This document shows, one piece after another, positions 26,899 through 34,481 of a DNA stretch of 64,000 bases. Position numbers and translations under genes: made by a program. Origin of the DNA: JAJNPS01 sp031378845 (lineage in GTDB: Bacteria > Pseudomonadota > Alphaproteobacteria > Rhodobacterales > Rhodobacteraceae); the NCBI GenBank assembly GCA_031378845.1, contig JANNES010000009.1, positions 91,109-155,108 on the forward strand, in the 5' to 3' direction. Under the pieces are notes generated by a model. It searched no databases, was not told the DNA's origin, and saw nothing but the letters and a program-made list of their open reading frames with translations. Positions within the stretch are counted from its first letter, which is position 1; the number at the start of each line of letters is the position of its first letter.

Positions 26899-27993
26899 TT
26901 GGCCAATCAAAAGTTAGAACTGCATCGGGCCCTGCTGAGCGCTTTTCCCAGCCGCGGCAAGTTTGCGATGCTGCTGGGGCAACGTTTTGACGTCGACTAT
27001 GATGTGCTTACGCCGCAAGATACGCTGGATGTGGAATACTGGACGGTTGTGGAACAGGTTGCGGCCGAAGGCTGGATGACCGACCTTTCTCGCGCCGCCT
27101 TTGAGGCAGTGCCGCGCAACGAGCTAATGGCAAACCTGGCGGTGAAGCTTGGTATCACGGCCTTGCATGGCATCGCTGTTCCGGGGGCGGGCGCTGTCGT
27201 GGCAAGCGCACCGGTACTGGAGCGCATGGTGCGCGACCGCAGTGACCTGGTCGACCTGCCGGGCTTTCTGGCGCAACTTTCGGCGTTGGAGGGCCAGACC
27301 TGCCGCATCGAAAGCGTGACGGGGGCGAGGCTCAAACCAATTGGTACCGGATTTCTGGTGGGGCCGGATCTGGTGCTGACCAACCATCATGTCATCGAGC
27401 CGATGCTGACGGGCGGATCGACCGCGCAATGCCGTTTCGATTATCTGACCGATGCGGCCGGGATCGAGGTCCGACGTGGCGTCGAAGCGCCCCTTGCGGC
27501 CGATTGGCATGTGATTTCTCGACCCCACGACTGTGCCGATGTGTCACTTGACGACACCGCCCTGCCGGCACCCGACAACCTGGATTTTGCGTTGATGCGG
27601 CTCGCAACGCCGGTGGGCGACACCGCGCGGCAAGGAGATCTTGGCCCCGACAATCCAGCCCGGGGATGGATCGCGATTGACCCGTTACTGACTGCGGTCC
27701 AAGGGGACGATCTGTTCATCTTGCAGCACCCCCTGGGGGCACCCCTCAAACTGGGGATCGGGCGGGTGACGAAGGACAAGGGCCAGGGATTGCGCCTGCA
27801 GCATGATGTGACCACCGAGCCGGGCTCGTCGGGGTCACCGGTGTTCAACCGGCATCTCAGCCTTGTGGCGTTGCACCATGTCGGCGACCCAAACAGCTTT
27901 CGCAACGCCGCCTTTAATCAGGCGGTGCCGATGGCGCGCATCGTAAGCTACCTCGCGGGCAAAGTTGCTCCGTTCTGGGAGGCAAGGCCATGA
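26899..27993 (+). CDS. EAD1-trypsin-like serine protease (conflict-system effector)
   Basis: A 364-aa two-domain protein. Residues about 5-85 (HRALLSAFPSRGKFAML ... AEGWMTDL) match the effector-associated domain EAD1 described in STAND/NTPase-based conflict systems by Kaur, Aravind and colleagues. Residues about 125-355 are a trypsin-fold protease with His in TNHHVI (about 160), Asp in LDFALMRL (about 229) and Ser in PGSSGSPVF (about 310). The TTG start is chosen because GGGAGG lies 7 nt upstream and no ATG precedes the domain. Its end overlaps the next gene by ATGA. EAD1 is expected to recruit the protease to a partner carrying the same domain, here the next gene. Confidence 0.85.
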   Translation: MANQKLELHRALLSAFPSRGKFAMLLGQRFDVDYDVLTPQDTLDVEYWTVVEQVAAEGWMTDLSRAAFEAVPRNELMANLAVKLGITALHGIAVPGAGAVVASAPVLERMVRDRSDLVDLPGFLAQLSALEGQTCRIESVTGARLKPIGTGFLVGPDLVLTNHHVIEPMLTGGSTAQCRFDYLTDAAGIEVRRGVEAPLAADWHVISRPHDCADVSLDDTALPAPDNLDFALMRLATPVGDTARQGDLGPDNPARGWIAIDPLLTAVQGDDLFILQHPLGAPLKLGIGRVTKDKGQGLRLQHDVTTEPGSSGSPVFNRHLSLVALHHVGDPNSFRNAAFNQAVPMARIVSYLAGKVAPFWEARP

Positions 27994-29036
27994 AACTGAC
28001 CCCTGCCGAGACAACAGCGATGCTGAACGCGCTTGTCGCAGCATTCCCCAATCGTGGGAAAATGCGGATATTGCTGGCCAATCCTCCGGTCGCACGAAAC
28101 GTCGATCTGATCGCCAGCCCCGGCACGATTGATGTCGAATACTTCCAGATTGTGCAGGCGGCCAATGATCAAGGCTGGATCGACACGTTGTTCATCGCTT
28201 TGCGCGGGATGGATCCCGTCAACCCCGCACTGATCGCGCTGATGGACGGCTTTGTCGGCATGCGGCCCCCGGCCGCCGTTCAGCCGCATCTGGAACTTGT
28301 GCTTGATGGGACGCCATTTGTGAACCAGCACCCGCTGCGCACAGCACTTCAGGCGATGACGCAGCCAATGGGTGGGCCGAAGGTTCTGAACGTGACGGGC
28401 GAACGCGCCGCCGGCAAAAGCTACAGTCAGTACCTGATTGCGCATGTCGCGCGCCATGCAGGGGCAGAAGTCTACATCGCCCCGACGCTCGAGACGACGA
28501 CGACAGCGCGCGACGTCGTCGAGGACCTGGCGCTGTTCCTGGACCTTGGCCCAGTGCCGATCCCGCCAGATCAACCACAAGACACTACCGCCATCAGCCG
28601 CATGGTGCGCTGGCTGGCCGCAACGGGACGCAAATTGCAAACCGATTGGTGGCTTGTCTTTGACGGTTTTGACAGCCCGAAAGTCGACGATAGCGTCGTC
28701 ATGCTGATGTCGGGCCTCGCGCAGTCGATCGGCGTCGGACAGCCTGAACGCCTGCGCCTGTTTTTGCTGGCCTGGGATCGCGCGATTTCCGGGCCGCCGC
28801 CCGGGCGGGTGTTCGAGCAGGGGTTGCTGGCCTTTGATCGCGGTCATCTGAAAGCCTATGTTGATGAGCTTGTCTTGCAATTTTCGATGCCTTCCGATTT
28901 TGCCAGCACCGACGAAATTGTCGCCCTATGCTATGAGGGTTGGGACGCCGCGACCGATCCACTCGACCGTGCGACCACGCTGACGCGGCGCATCCAGAAG
29001 GTCGCAGAGGCCGCAATCGCCGGGCGCAAGCCATGA
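27990..29036 (+). CDS. EAD1-P-loop NTPase adaptor
   Basis: A 348-aa protein. Residues about 5-85 (LNALVAAFPNRGKMRILL ... DQGWIDTL) form a second EAD1 similar to that of the preceding protease. A P-loop domain follows: Walker A GERAAGKS near residue 138 and a Walker B-like WWLVFDGFD near 221. No DNA-binding domain or transmembrane segment is seen. The gene overlaps both neighbours by 4 nt (ATGA), so the three are translated together. By analogy with known EAD systems, the shared EAD1 would let this NTPase dock the protease; the direct partner assignment is inference. Confidence 0.8.
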   Translation: MKLTPAETTAMLNALVAAFPNRGKMRILLANPPVARNVDLIASPGTIDVEYFQIVQAANDQGWIDTLFIALRGMDPVNPALIALMDGFVGMRPPAAVQPHLELVLDGTPFVNQHPLRTALQAMTQPMGGPKVLNVTGERAAGKSYSQYLIAHVARHAGAEVYIAPTLETTTTARDVVEDLALFLDLGPVPIPPDQPQDTTAISRMVRWLAATGRKLQTDWWLVFDGFDSPKVDDSVVMLMSGLAQSIGVGQPERLRLFLLAWDRAISGPPPGRVFEQGLLAFDRGHLKAYVDELVLQFSMPSDFASTDEIVALCYEGWDAATDPLDRATTLTRRIQKVAEAAIAGRKP

Positions 29037-31807
29037 TCGATCTGCGCAAGGCACTGTCCGAAATTTCCTATTTGCCGACCGGCACGGAGCCAGGAGAAGA
29101 CAGCCCCTGGATCGCAGCCGCATCTGTTCTGGCGCAGTTTGATCCGCTGACGCTGAATTCCACGGCGGGGCTGGTCGATCCATCGTCACCGGCCATGACA
29201 GACCTGCTTGAGGCCAGCGTGGCCAGTCTTGCAGAGCGCAAGGCGCGGCGGCTAAAGTCAGGCATACGCAGACGTGCGCTGCAGCGGCTGCACACATCCG
29301 ACGCCATGCGCGCTGCACTGGCGCTGAACACCGGACCAGATACGCCAACGCAAGCTGCCTTTGCTGCGATCCTTGAGGGGCCAGTCGCGGTGCAAGCATT
29401 GCTGGACGTCGACGATCCTGTGGTTCTTGCCGGTCTGACAGAGGCGTTGGGGTGGGTCGATGGCATTTTGCCCGGTCTGCCGCCCGCTGAACGCGCGTCC
29501 GAACGGCTGGCAAGGGCGCGGCTCGTCGCACCCCTGCGCAAACTGGTCGGCAGCCATTTTGCGGGGCGCGAAGACATTCTCAAGCAGATCAGCGACCACC
29601 TCGCGCTGGCCCCGCCCGACCAGATCTTGATGCTGCAAGGACCCGGCGGGGTCGGCAAGTCCACGGTGCTGGCAAAGTTCATCCTTGATGCACTGGACAA
29701 GACGGAACATGCGCCGACGGTCATCTGGTTGAACCTTGATAACCCCGAGCTTGTCATCGACGACCCGTTCACGCTTTTGCAAGAGGCGGGGCGACAGTTG
29801 CGCGCGCAGCACCCCAAGCTTGGGGGACGGTTGGACGAATTGCGCAACGTCATTGCGTCCTTGCAACGCCGCAGCCGGTCCGTCGCGGAGCTTGAATCCG
29901 TGGCCGGGGGCGCGGTGGACTGGAACGCGGTGCGCAGCATCGCGAGCGAGGTCGTGGCGGCGGTGCCGGACACTTCAGCGATCTTGCTTGTGATCGACAC
30001 GTTCGAAGAAGCGCAGTTTACCGGACATTCTGCGGTGCAACGTTTGCTGCAGCTTGTGCACAGCCTGCAAGACGGGAATCCAAGGCTCAAGGTCGTGATC
30101 GCGGGGCGGGTGGCCGAACCGATGTTCCAAGAGCGCGCGTTGCCGATTACCGCGCTGGAGCCGGTGTCGGCGCGCGCGGTGCTGGAAAAGGTTTCGGGAA
30201 TGCCCACGCTGCCGGATGCGCTGGTCGACCAAATCTATCGCATTACCGAAGGAAATCCGCTGGCCACGCATCTGGCGGGGCGTGTGCTGGCCACCGAAGG
30301 TGCGGATGCCTTTGGCGCGGGGACAGACTTCACGGACCTGCTTGGGCAGATCCGCACGGAACAGGTGCAGGCCCGGCTTTATGGTCGGGTCTTGGGCCAC
30401 ATCCATGACGACGAGATCCGCAGGCTTGCCTATCCCGGTCTCACGGTGCGCCGGATCACGCCTGAGGTTCTTTATGATGTTCTGGCGGGGCCGTGCCGGG
30501 TCAACGTACCTGACCTGGCTGAGGCCTATCGTCTCTTTGGCCTTTTTGAACGCGAAGTGGCGCTGGTCGAGCGTGATCCTCAGGACGGCGCGCTGCGGCA
30601 TCGTGCGGATGTGCGCCGGATCATGCTGCGCGACCTGCGCGCCGATCAGCCTGACCTGACAACCGAAATTGATGAGGCAGCAATCATCCACTATCGCGGT
30701 CAGTCCGGTCTGATCGCGCGCGCCGAAGAGATCTACCACATGCTTGCGCATGGCGTATCTGCTGCAGAGGTGGACGCGCGTTGGGAGCTGGGGCTGGAGC
30801 CTTATCTTGCCCCCGCTCTGGAAGAACTGCCGCCTGTCGCACAGGTTTACTTGTCTTCCAAACTGCGGCTTGATCTGCGACCGGAACTTCAGGCCGCCGC
30901 CGATCAGGACAGCTGGGAAGCAATCACCGAACAGACAACGCGTGCCTTGATGCGCGACGGCTTGGCAGAACAGGCGCTGGGCGTGTTGCACCAGAGGTGC
31001 GCGCGCAAAGCCGGCTCGAAGCTTTACCTGACCGAGGCCGAAGTGCTGCATATGCTGGGCCGCCGCCGCCAAGCGCTTGTCCTGCTGGTTGAGGCCAAGA
31101 AAAGTGCGGTTCAAGCAGGCGAAAGGGTTTTGCTGGTGCGCCTTGGCTTGCTTGGCGCGTTGATGCACGAGGGGGCCGGGTCGCTGGCAAAGGCCGCCGT
31201 AGAAGCCAAGGCTGCCTTTGACATTGCGGAGCTGACGCAAAACGCGATGGTGCGGCTCAGATGTATCGTGGCGCTGCTGCGGCTTCACCGCAAGGTGCGC
31301 AATATGCCGGGTCCCGCACCTGCCGCCCTTGTCTTTGCGGCGGAAGGTCTGATCGAAGATGTCGGCCAGAGTGCGCTGTTCGACACCCCCGGACTGTTGC
31401 GCGACCTCGCCGCAGAACTCGGGATGCGCAACCCGCGTCTGCTTGCCACTGCGCTGAGTGTCACCGGGTCCTATGTCGAGTTGCCGCCGATCGCGGTGCA
31501 ACATGTCAAGGCCGTGTCTGGGGCGGCGGGTCTGGTGTCTGACCCGCGCGCGAAGGCCTATCTTCTGGAGCACCCCGTGACCCTGTCCGGGCGGCTGGAC
31601 GCGATGACGTTGATCAATGCCGTGCAGGCGCCAGAGGCACGTTTTGCGGCGACCGTGCTGGTCACGGACCTCTTGACGCTCGAAACTGATGCGGCCCGCG
31701 GGCGGCTGGCCAGCCGCACGATGCAGAGCTTGCGCAAGCCCTGGCGCGAAAGCGACGCCGTGGATGGCAAGGCGGGCTGGGACGCCAAATTGCGCGAAGC
31801 ATTTTGA
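29033..31807 (+). CDS. STAND-type NTPase with helical C-terminal region
   Basis: A 924-aa protein. The N-terminal ~170 residues are helical and unrecognised. A STAND-like NTPase module follows: a short FAGREDIL motif that usually precedes these domains (near 182), Walker A GPGGVGKST (about 204-212), Walker B ILLVIDTFEEAQ (about 317-328) and an arginine-bearing AGRV sensor-like segment near 360. From about 540 to the end the sequence is alpha-helical and repeat-like, fitting a ligand-sensing superstructure. STAND NTPases act as switches that oligomerise on trigger recognition. The start at MIDLRK overlaps the previous stop (ATGA). Last gene of the operon. Confidence 0.85.
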   Translation: MIDLRKALSEISYLPTGTEPGEDSPWIAAASVLAQFDPLTLNSTAGLVDPSSPAMTDLLEASVASLAERKARRLKSGIRRRALQRLHTSDAMRAALALNTGPDTPTQAAFAAILEGPVAVQALLDVDDPVVLAGLTEALGWVDGILPGLPPAERASERLARARLVAPLRKLVGSHFAGREDILKQISDHLALAPPDQILMLQGPGGVGKSTVLAKFILDALDKTEHAPTVIWLNLDNPELVIDDPFTLLQEAGRQLRAQHPKLGGRLDELRNVIASLQRRSRSVAELESVAGGAVDWNAVRSIASEVVAAVPDTSAILLVIDTFEEAQFTGHSAVQRLLQLVHSLQDGNPRLKVVIAGRVAEPMFQERALPITALEPVSARAVLEKVSGMPTLPDALVDQIYRITEGNPLATHLAGRVLATEGADAFGAGTDFTDLLGQIRTEQVQARLYGRVLGHIHDDEIRRLAYPGLTVRRITPEVLYDVLAGPCRVNVPDLAEAYRLFGLFEREVALVERDPQDGALRHRADVRRIMLRDLRADQPDLTTEIDEAAIIHYRGQSGLIARAEEIYHMLAHGVSAAEVDARWELGLEPYLAPALEELPPVAQVYLSSKLRLDLRPELQAAADQDSWEAITEQTTRALMRDGLAEQALGVLHQRCARKAGSKLYLTEAEVLHMLGRRRQALVLLVEAKKSAVQAGERVLLVRLGLLGALMHEGAGSLAKAAVEAKAAFDIAELTQNAMVRLRCIVALLRLHRKVRNMPGPAPAALVFAAEGLIEDVGQSALFDTPGLLRDLAAELGMRNPRLLATALSVTGSYVELPPIAVQHVKAVSGAAGLVSDPRAKAYLLEHPVTLSGRLDAMTLINAVQAPEARFAATVLVTDLLTLETDAARGRLASRTMQSLRKPWRESDAVDGKAGWDAKLREAF

Positions 31808-31865
31808 CCGGCGACAGGTCGCGAAGGCGGTCAGTGACAATTCCCGTGGCGCCGCGGCGACGTGA

Positions 31866-32042
31866 CGTCATGTGCCCGCGGTCATGCCGGCTGCGATTGT
31901 CCAGATGCAAATGGTGCGCGTGATCGAGGGGCGGGTGCCAGGGGATCAGGTGATCCTGGTGGGCGACTTGGCGCTGGAGCGGGACTGGTGTGCTGCAGGG
32001 CAACTGGCGGGGTATGTGTCCGCGGAGCGGTCTTTCGGGTGA
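31866..32042 (+). pseudogene. C-terminal remnant of the HNGGP hypothetical gene
   Basis: After an in-frame TGA at 31863-31865, this frame encodes a ~58-aa segment ending DQVILVGDLALERDWC ... LAGYVSAERSFG. Over 32 aligned residues, 25 are identical to the C-terminus of the protein at 2597-3217, and the coding direction is the same. The N-terminal three quarters are missing, so this is a truncated, diverged paralogue. It marks the right side of the island, with the full copy on the left. Confidence 0.75.
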
Positions 32043-32063
32043 GGGGGGGTGTCAAGCCGACAT

Positions 32064-32573
32064 TCACTTGGTAACAGTCACAAGGGTCCACATCCCCAAC
32101 ATGTAGTGGCCCGCGATGTTGCAATAAATCATGTAGGTTCCGGGTTTCACCGTAAGGGTCACAGCCCCGGACTGCCCTGGACCTAGTTCGGACAGTTTGC
32201 CGCGAAGTCCGGCGCCGTCTTCGTCAACTTCCATGCTGTCCATCGAGTAGGGCAAAGGTTGCTTTGGATCCCTTATCCTCGCAATGACCATTTCATGGAC
32301 CAGTTCAGATGAATCATTCACGGCCTGAAACGTCACCTCGCCCGGGGGGATCGTCGCGGGGTCAGCCGTGATGCTCATGGTCATCATGGCCATGTCGGCA
32401 TCTTTCATGGCCATTCCCATCGGCTTGGCCGTTTCCATGGTGTCCAGAGCTGTTGCGCCTATATCCAAAAGCGAAACCTTGACGATGGTTCTTGCACCCG
32501 CCGCTCGACCAAAGGCCAGGGCCGGAAGTGTGCTCGCAGCCAAAGAAATCATCAAGCGTCTGGAAAATAACAT
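32064..32573 (-). CDS. Exported cupredoxin-like copper protein
   Basis: A 169-aa protein with an N-terminal signal containing SRRLMIS (Tat-like) and a hydrophobic run to about residue 26. The C-terminal domain has type 1 copper ligands: His in LVHEMVI and the C-x4-H-x4-M arrangement in YCNIAGHYMLGM. Such plastocyanin/azurin-fold proteins carry electrons or bind copper in the periplasm. A Met-rich stretch (MAMKDADMAMMTM) near residues 53-66 may bind extra copper. GGGGGGAC lies upstream of the ATG. It could supply or buffer copper for the tyrosinase of the island, but it may simply be flanking genome. Confidence 0.85.
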   Translation of the reverse strand: MLFSRRLMISLAASTLPALAFGRAAGARTIVKVSLLDIGATALDTMETAKPMGMAMKDADMAMMTMSITADPATIPPGEVTFQAVNDSSELVHEMVIARIRDPKQPLPYSMDSMEVDEDGAGLRGKLSELGPGQSGAVTLTVKPGTYMIYCNIAGHYMLGMWTLVTVTK

Positions 32574-32899
32574 CTCTTGTCCCCCCTAAATATAATCTTT
32601 CCAAAAGTCGAAGTAATCTCAAATCTTTTCACAAACTGGCCATGAGACCAAGGGTTTTCCGAAAGATCCGAGCCATCCGGCGTAATCTGCGCTGGCACTG
32701 ACCTGCTAGTGACATCACGACAGCTCGTGCTTGGGAAATTTTGCTGCGAGTATGAGACGTTGCCACCGCATGCGGCGTTCGGCGGACACATATGTCAAAG
32801 TGCCCAAGTTTTTGTGTGACGCCGGGCAAGGCGACTATCCAACCCGGAAGGATGGCCGCATTGACGGGCAAAGTGAAAACCTCGGTCTCAGTCACGCAG
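32574..32899. other. Gene-free stretch between cupredoxin gene and carD terminator
   Basis: No coding region with plausible start, composition or family match was found here on either strand. The part next to 32573 is AT-rich and probably contains the cupredoxin promoter. Nothing else stands out. Confidence 0.5.
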
Positions 32900-32927
32900 A
32901 AAAAAAAGCGGCCCCTCACGGAGCCGC
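32900..32927 (-). terminator. Rho-independent terminator after carD
   Basis: On the minus strand an 8-bp GC-rich stem (GCGGCTCC / GGGGCCGC, one G-T pair) with a 4-nt loop is followed by eight T. It lies 24 nt after the carD stop codon. Confidence 0.85.
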
Positions 32928-32950
32928 CAAGCGCCGACTGTCGCGAAAAA

Positions 32951-33460
32951 TCAGGCGGCGCGACTGACCAGAACATCCCCGACGCGCTTGGCCGCACCCA
33001 ACTCATCGGTGCCAGCCACAGCCGCGACTTCGCGGGTCAGGCGCTCCAGCGCGGCTTCATAAAGCTGACGCTCGGAATAGCTTTGCTCGCGCTGGTCGTC
33101 GGTGCGGTGCAGGTCGCGGACAACCTCGGCGATGGACAGCAGATCGCCCGAGTTGATCTTTTGCTCGTATTCCTGTGCGCGGCGGGACCACATGGCGCGT
33201 TTGACCTTGGCCTTGCCCTTCAGCATGTCCAGTGCACGGGTCACCACATCAGGGGACGACAACGAGCGCATGCCGACTTCGGTTGCCTTGTGGGTCGGCA
33301 CGCGCAGGGTCATCTTGTCTTTTTCAAACGAGATCACAAAGAGTTCCAGGGTCAGACCGGCGATTTCCTGTTCTTCGATCGAAATGATCCGGCCAACGCC
33401 ATGCGCGGGGTAGACCACAAATTCATCGGGGCGGAAATCAGCTCTGCGGGTCTTGGTCAT
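32951..33460 (-). CDS. carD: CarD-family transcriptional regulator
   Basis: A 169-aa CarD/CdnL-type protein. The N-terminal RNA polymerase interaction domain is clear (FVVYPAHGVGRI, IEEQEIAG), followed by the family's helical DNA-contacting C-terminal half with WSRRAQEYEQKINSGDLLSIAEVVRDL. CarD stabilises open complexes, especially at rRNA promoters. The start at MTKTRR is preceded by AAAGGTAG. The order helicase, S4 protein, ferredoxin and carD on one strand is typical of Rhodobacteraceae. Confidence 0.95.
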   Translation of the reverse strand: MTKTRRADFRPDEFVVYPAHGVGRIISIEEQEIAGLTLELFVISFEKDKMTLRVPTHKATEVGMRSLSSPDVVTRALDMLKGKAKVKRAMWSRRAQEYEQKINSGDLLSIAEVVRDLHRTDDQREQSYSERQLYEAALERLTREVAAVAGTDELGAAKRVGDVLVSRAA

Positions 33461-33746
33461 GCGGTTACTACCTTTGGGTTGGTGCCTCGATCCGGCGACA
33501 AGTTCCCTTGCCAGAGAGGGTGTCTCTGGGCGCAAAGGTCACTTTTGTCACAGGAAAAGCCCCCTCAGGCCTGTATACGCTGAGGGAATGTCGAAGCTCC
33601 GTGGATTGATTGTTACAAATATATATCACAAAAATCGCCTGATTCCAACTGGCACGGCTGGGACACGTCCTGTCCGCAAGTATTTGAAATAACATGAATT
33701 ATTTTGACGTAGGTGATTCGCTCAGCCTGTGGTTGCGAATCGCAGG

Positions 33747-34085
33747 TTAACCGCCCACACCCGGAGCCTCGGAAAAGTACTTCACCAGCTTGTCCTTTTC
33801 GCCGTCGCGCGTCTCTGCCTCGGGCAAGGGGTCCTTTTTGGTGATGATGACTGGCCAGGCGATAGAATATTTGCGGTTAAAGGTCACCCAGTCGTCCATG
33901 TTCGGTTCGGTATCGGGCCGGATTGCGTCGGCCGGGCATTCGGGTTCGCAGACGCCGCAATCGATGCATTCATCGGGATGAATGACCAGCATGTTTTCGC
34001 CTTCGTAAAAGCAGTCCACCGGGCAGACCTCGACGCAATCGGTGTATTTGCAGGCGATGCAGTTGTCGGTCACCACATAGGTCAT
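33747..34085 (-). CDS. fdxA: 7Fe (3Fe-4S + 4Fe-4S) ferredoxin
   Basis: A 112-aa ferredoxin of the FdxA type. Cysteine motifs are NCIACKYTDCVEVCPVDC and ECIDCGVCEPECP, which supply ligands for one 3Fe-4S and one 4Fe-4S cluster. The start MTYVVTDNC is standard, with AAAGGA upstream. It is a soluble electron carrier. It lies 56 nt downstream of the S4-domain gene and 286 nt upstream of carD on the same strand. Confidence 0.95.
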   Translation of the reverse strand: MTYVVTDNCIACKYTDCVEVCPVDCFYEGENMLVIHPDECIDCGVCEPECPADAIRPDTEPNMDDWVTFNRKYSIAWPVIITKKDPLPEAETRDGEKDKLVKYFSEAPGVGG

Positions 34086-34141
34086 GGCGCAGGGTCCTTT
34101 GGCAGCGAAGTTTGTAAAGTCGACTATAATACTCAGTCGGA

Positions 34142-34477
34142 TCATTCAAGCGGACTTGATGTCCTTTCCGGTCCGGATGACGTGGTCGACAGGTCAAGGT
34201 AAAGCGCCTGTGCCTCGCTGGCAGGGCCGCGACGGTAGCCCAGCGCGGTGACGCGCACAACGCGGACGGTTTGTGCCTGCACAAAGGTCAGCACGTCGCC
34301 CACGACAATTGCCGTACCCCCGCGCGACACCTTTTGCCCGTTCACCCGGCAGCCACCGCTGGTCACCAGGTCTGCGGCCAGCGTCCGCGACTTGAAGAAC
34401 CCCGCCTGCCAAAGCCACTTGTCCAGCCGCAGGCGCGGCTCGTTCAGATCGGGTTTGCGGGCCCCCGGTCCGGCCAA
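34142..34477 (-). CDS. S4-domain RNA-binding protein, Hsp15-like
   Basis: A 111-aa protein with an S4 RNA-binding domain: RLRLDKWLWQAGFFKSRTLAA followed by VNGQKVSRGG and a KOW-like end. Hsp15/HslR proteins bind stalled 50S-nascent chain complexes. The only in-frame initiator near the domain is a TTG four nt after the helicase stop, without a clear ribosome binding site, so translation may be coupled to the helicase gene. Confidence 0.85.
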   Translation of the reverse strand: MAGPGARKPDLNEPRLRLDKWLWQAGFFKSRTLAADLVTSGGCRVNGQKVSRGGTAIVVGDVLTFVQAQTVRVVRVTALGYRRGPASEAQALYLDLSTTSSGPERTSSPLE

Positions 34478-34481
34478 GTCG

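Noticed and set aside
32574..32950. Small protein gene between cupredoxin and carD
   Set aside because: Candidate frames lack ribosome binding sites and family resemblance; part of the stretch is the carD terminator.
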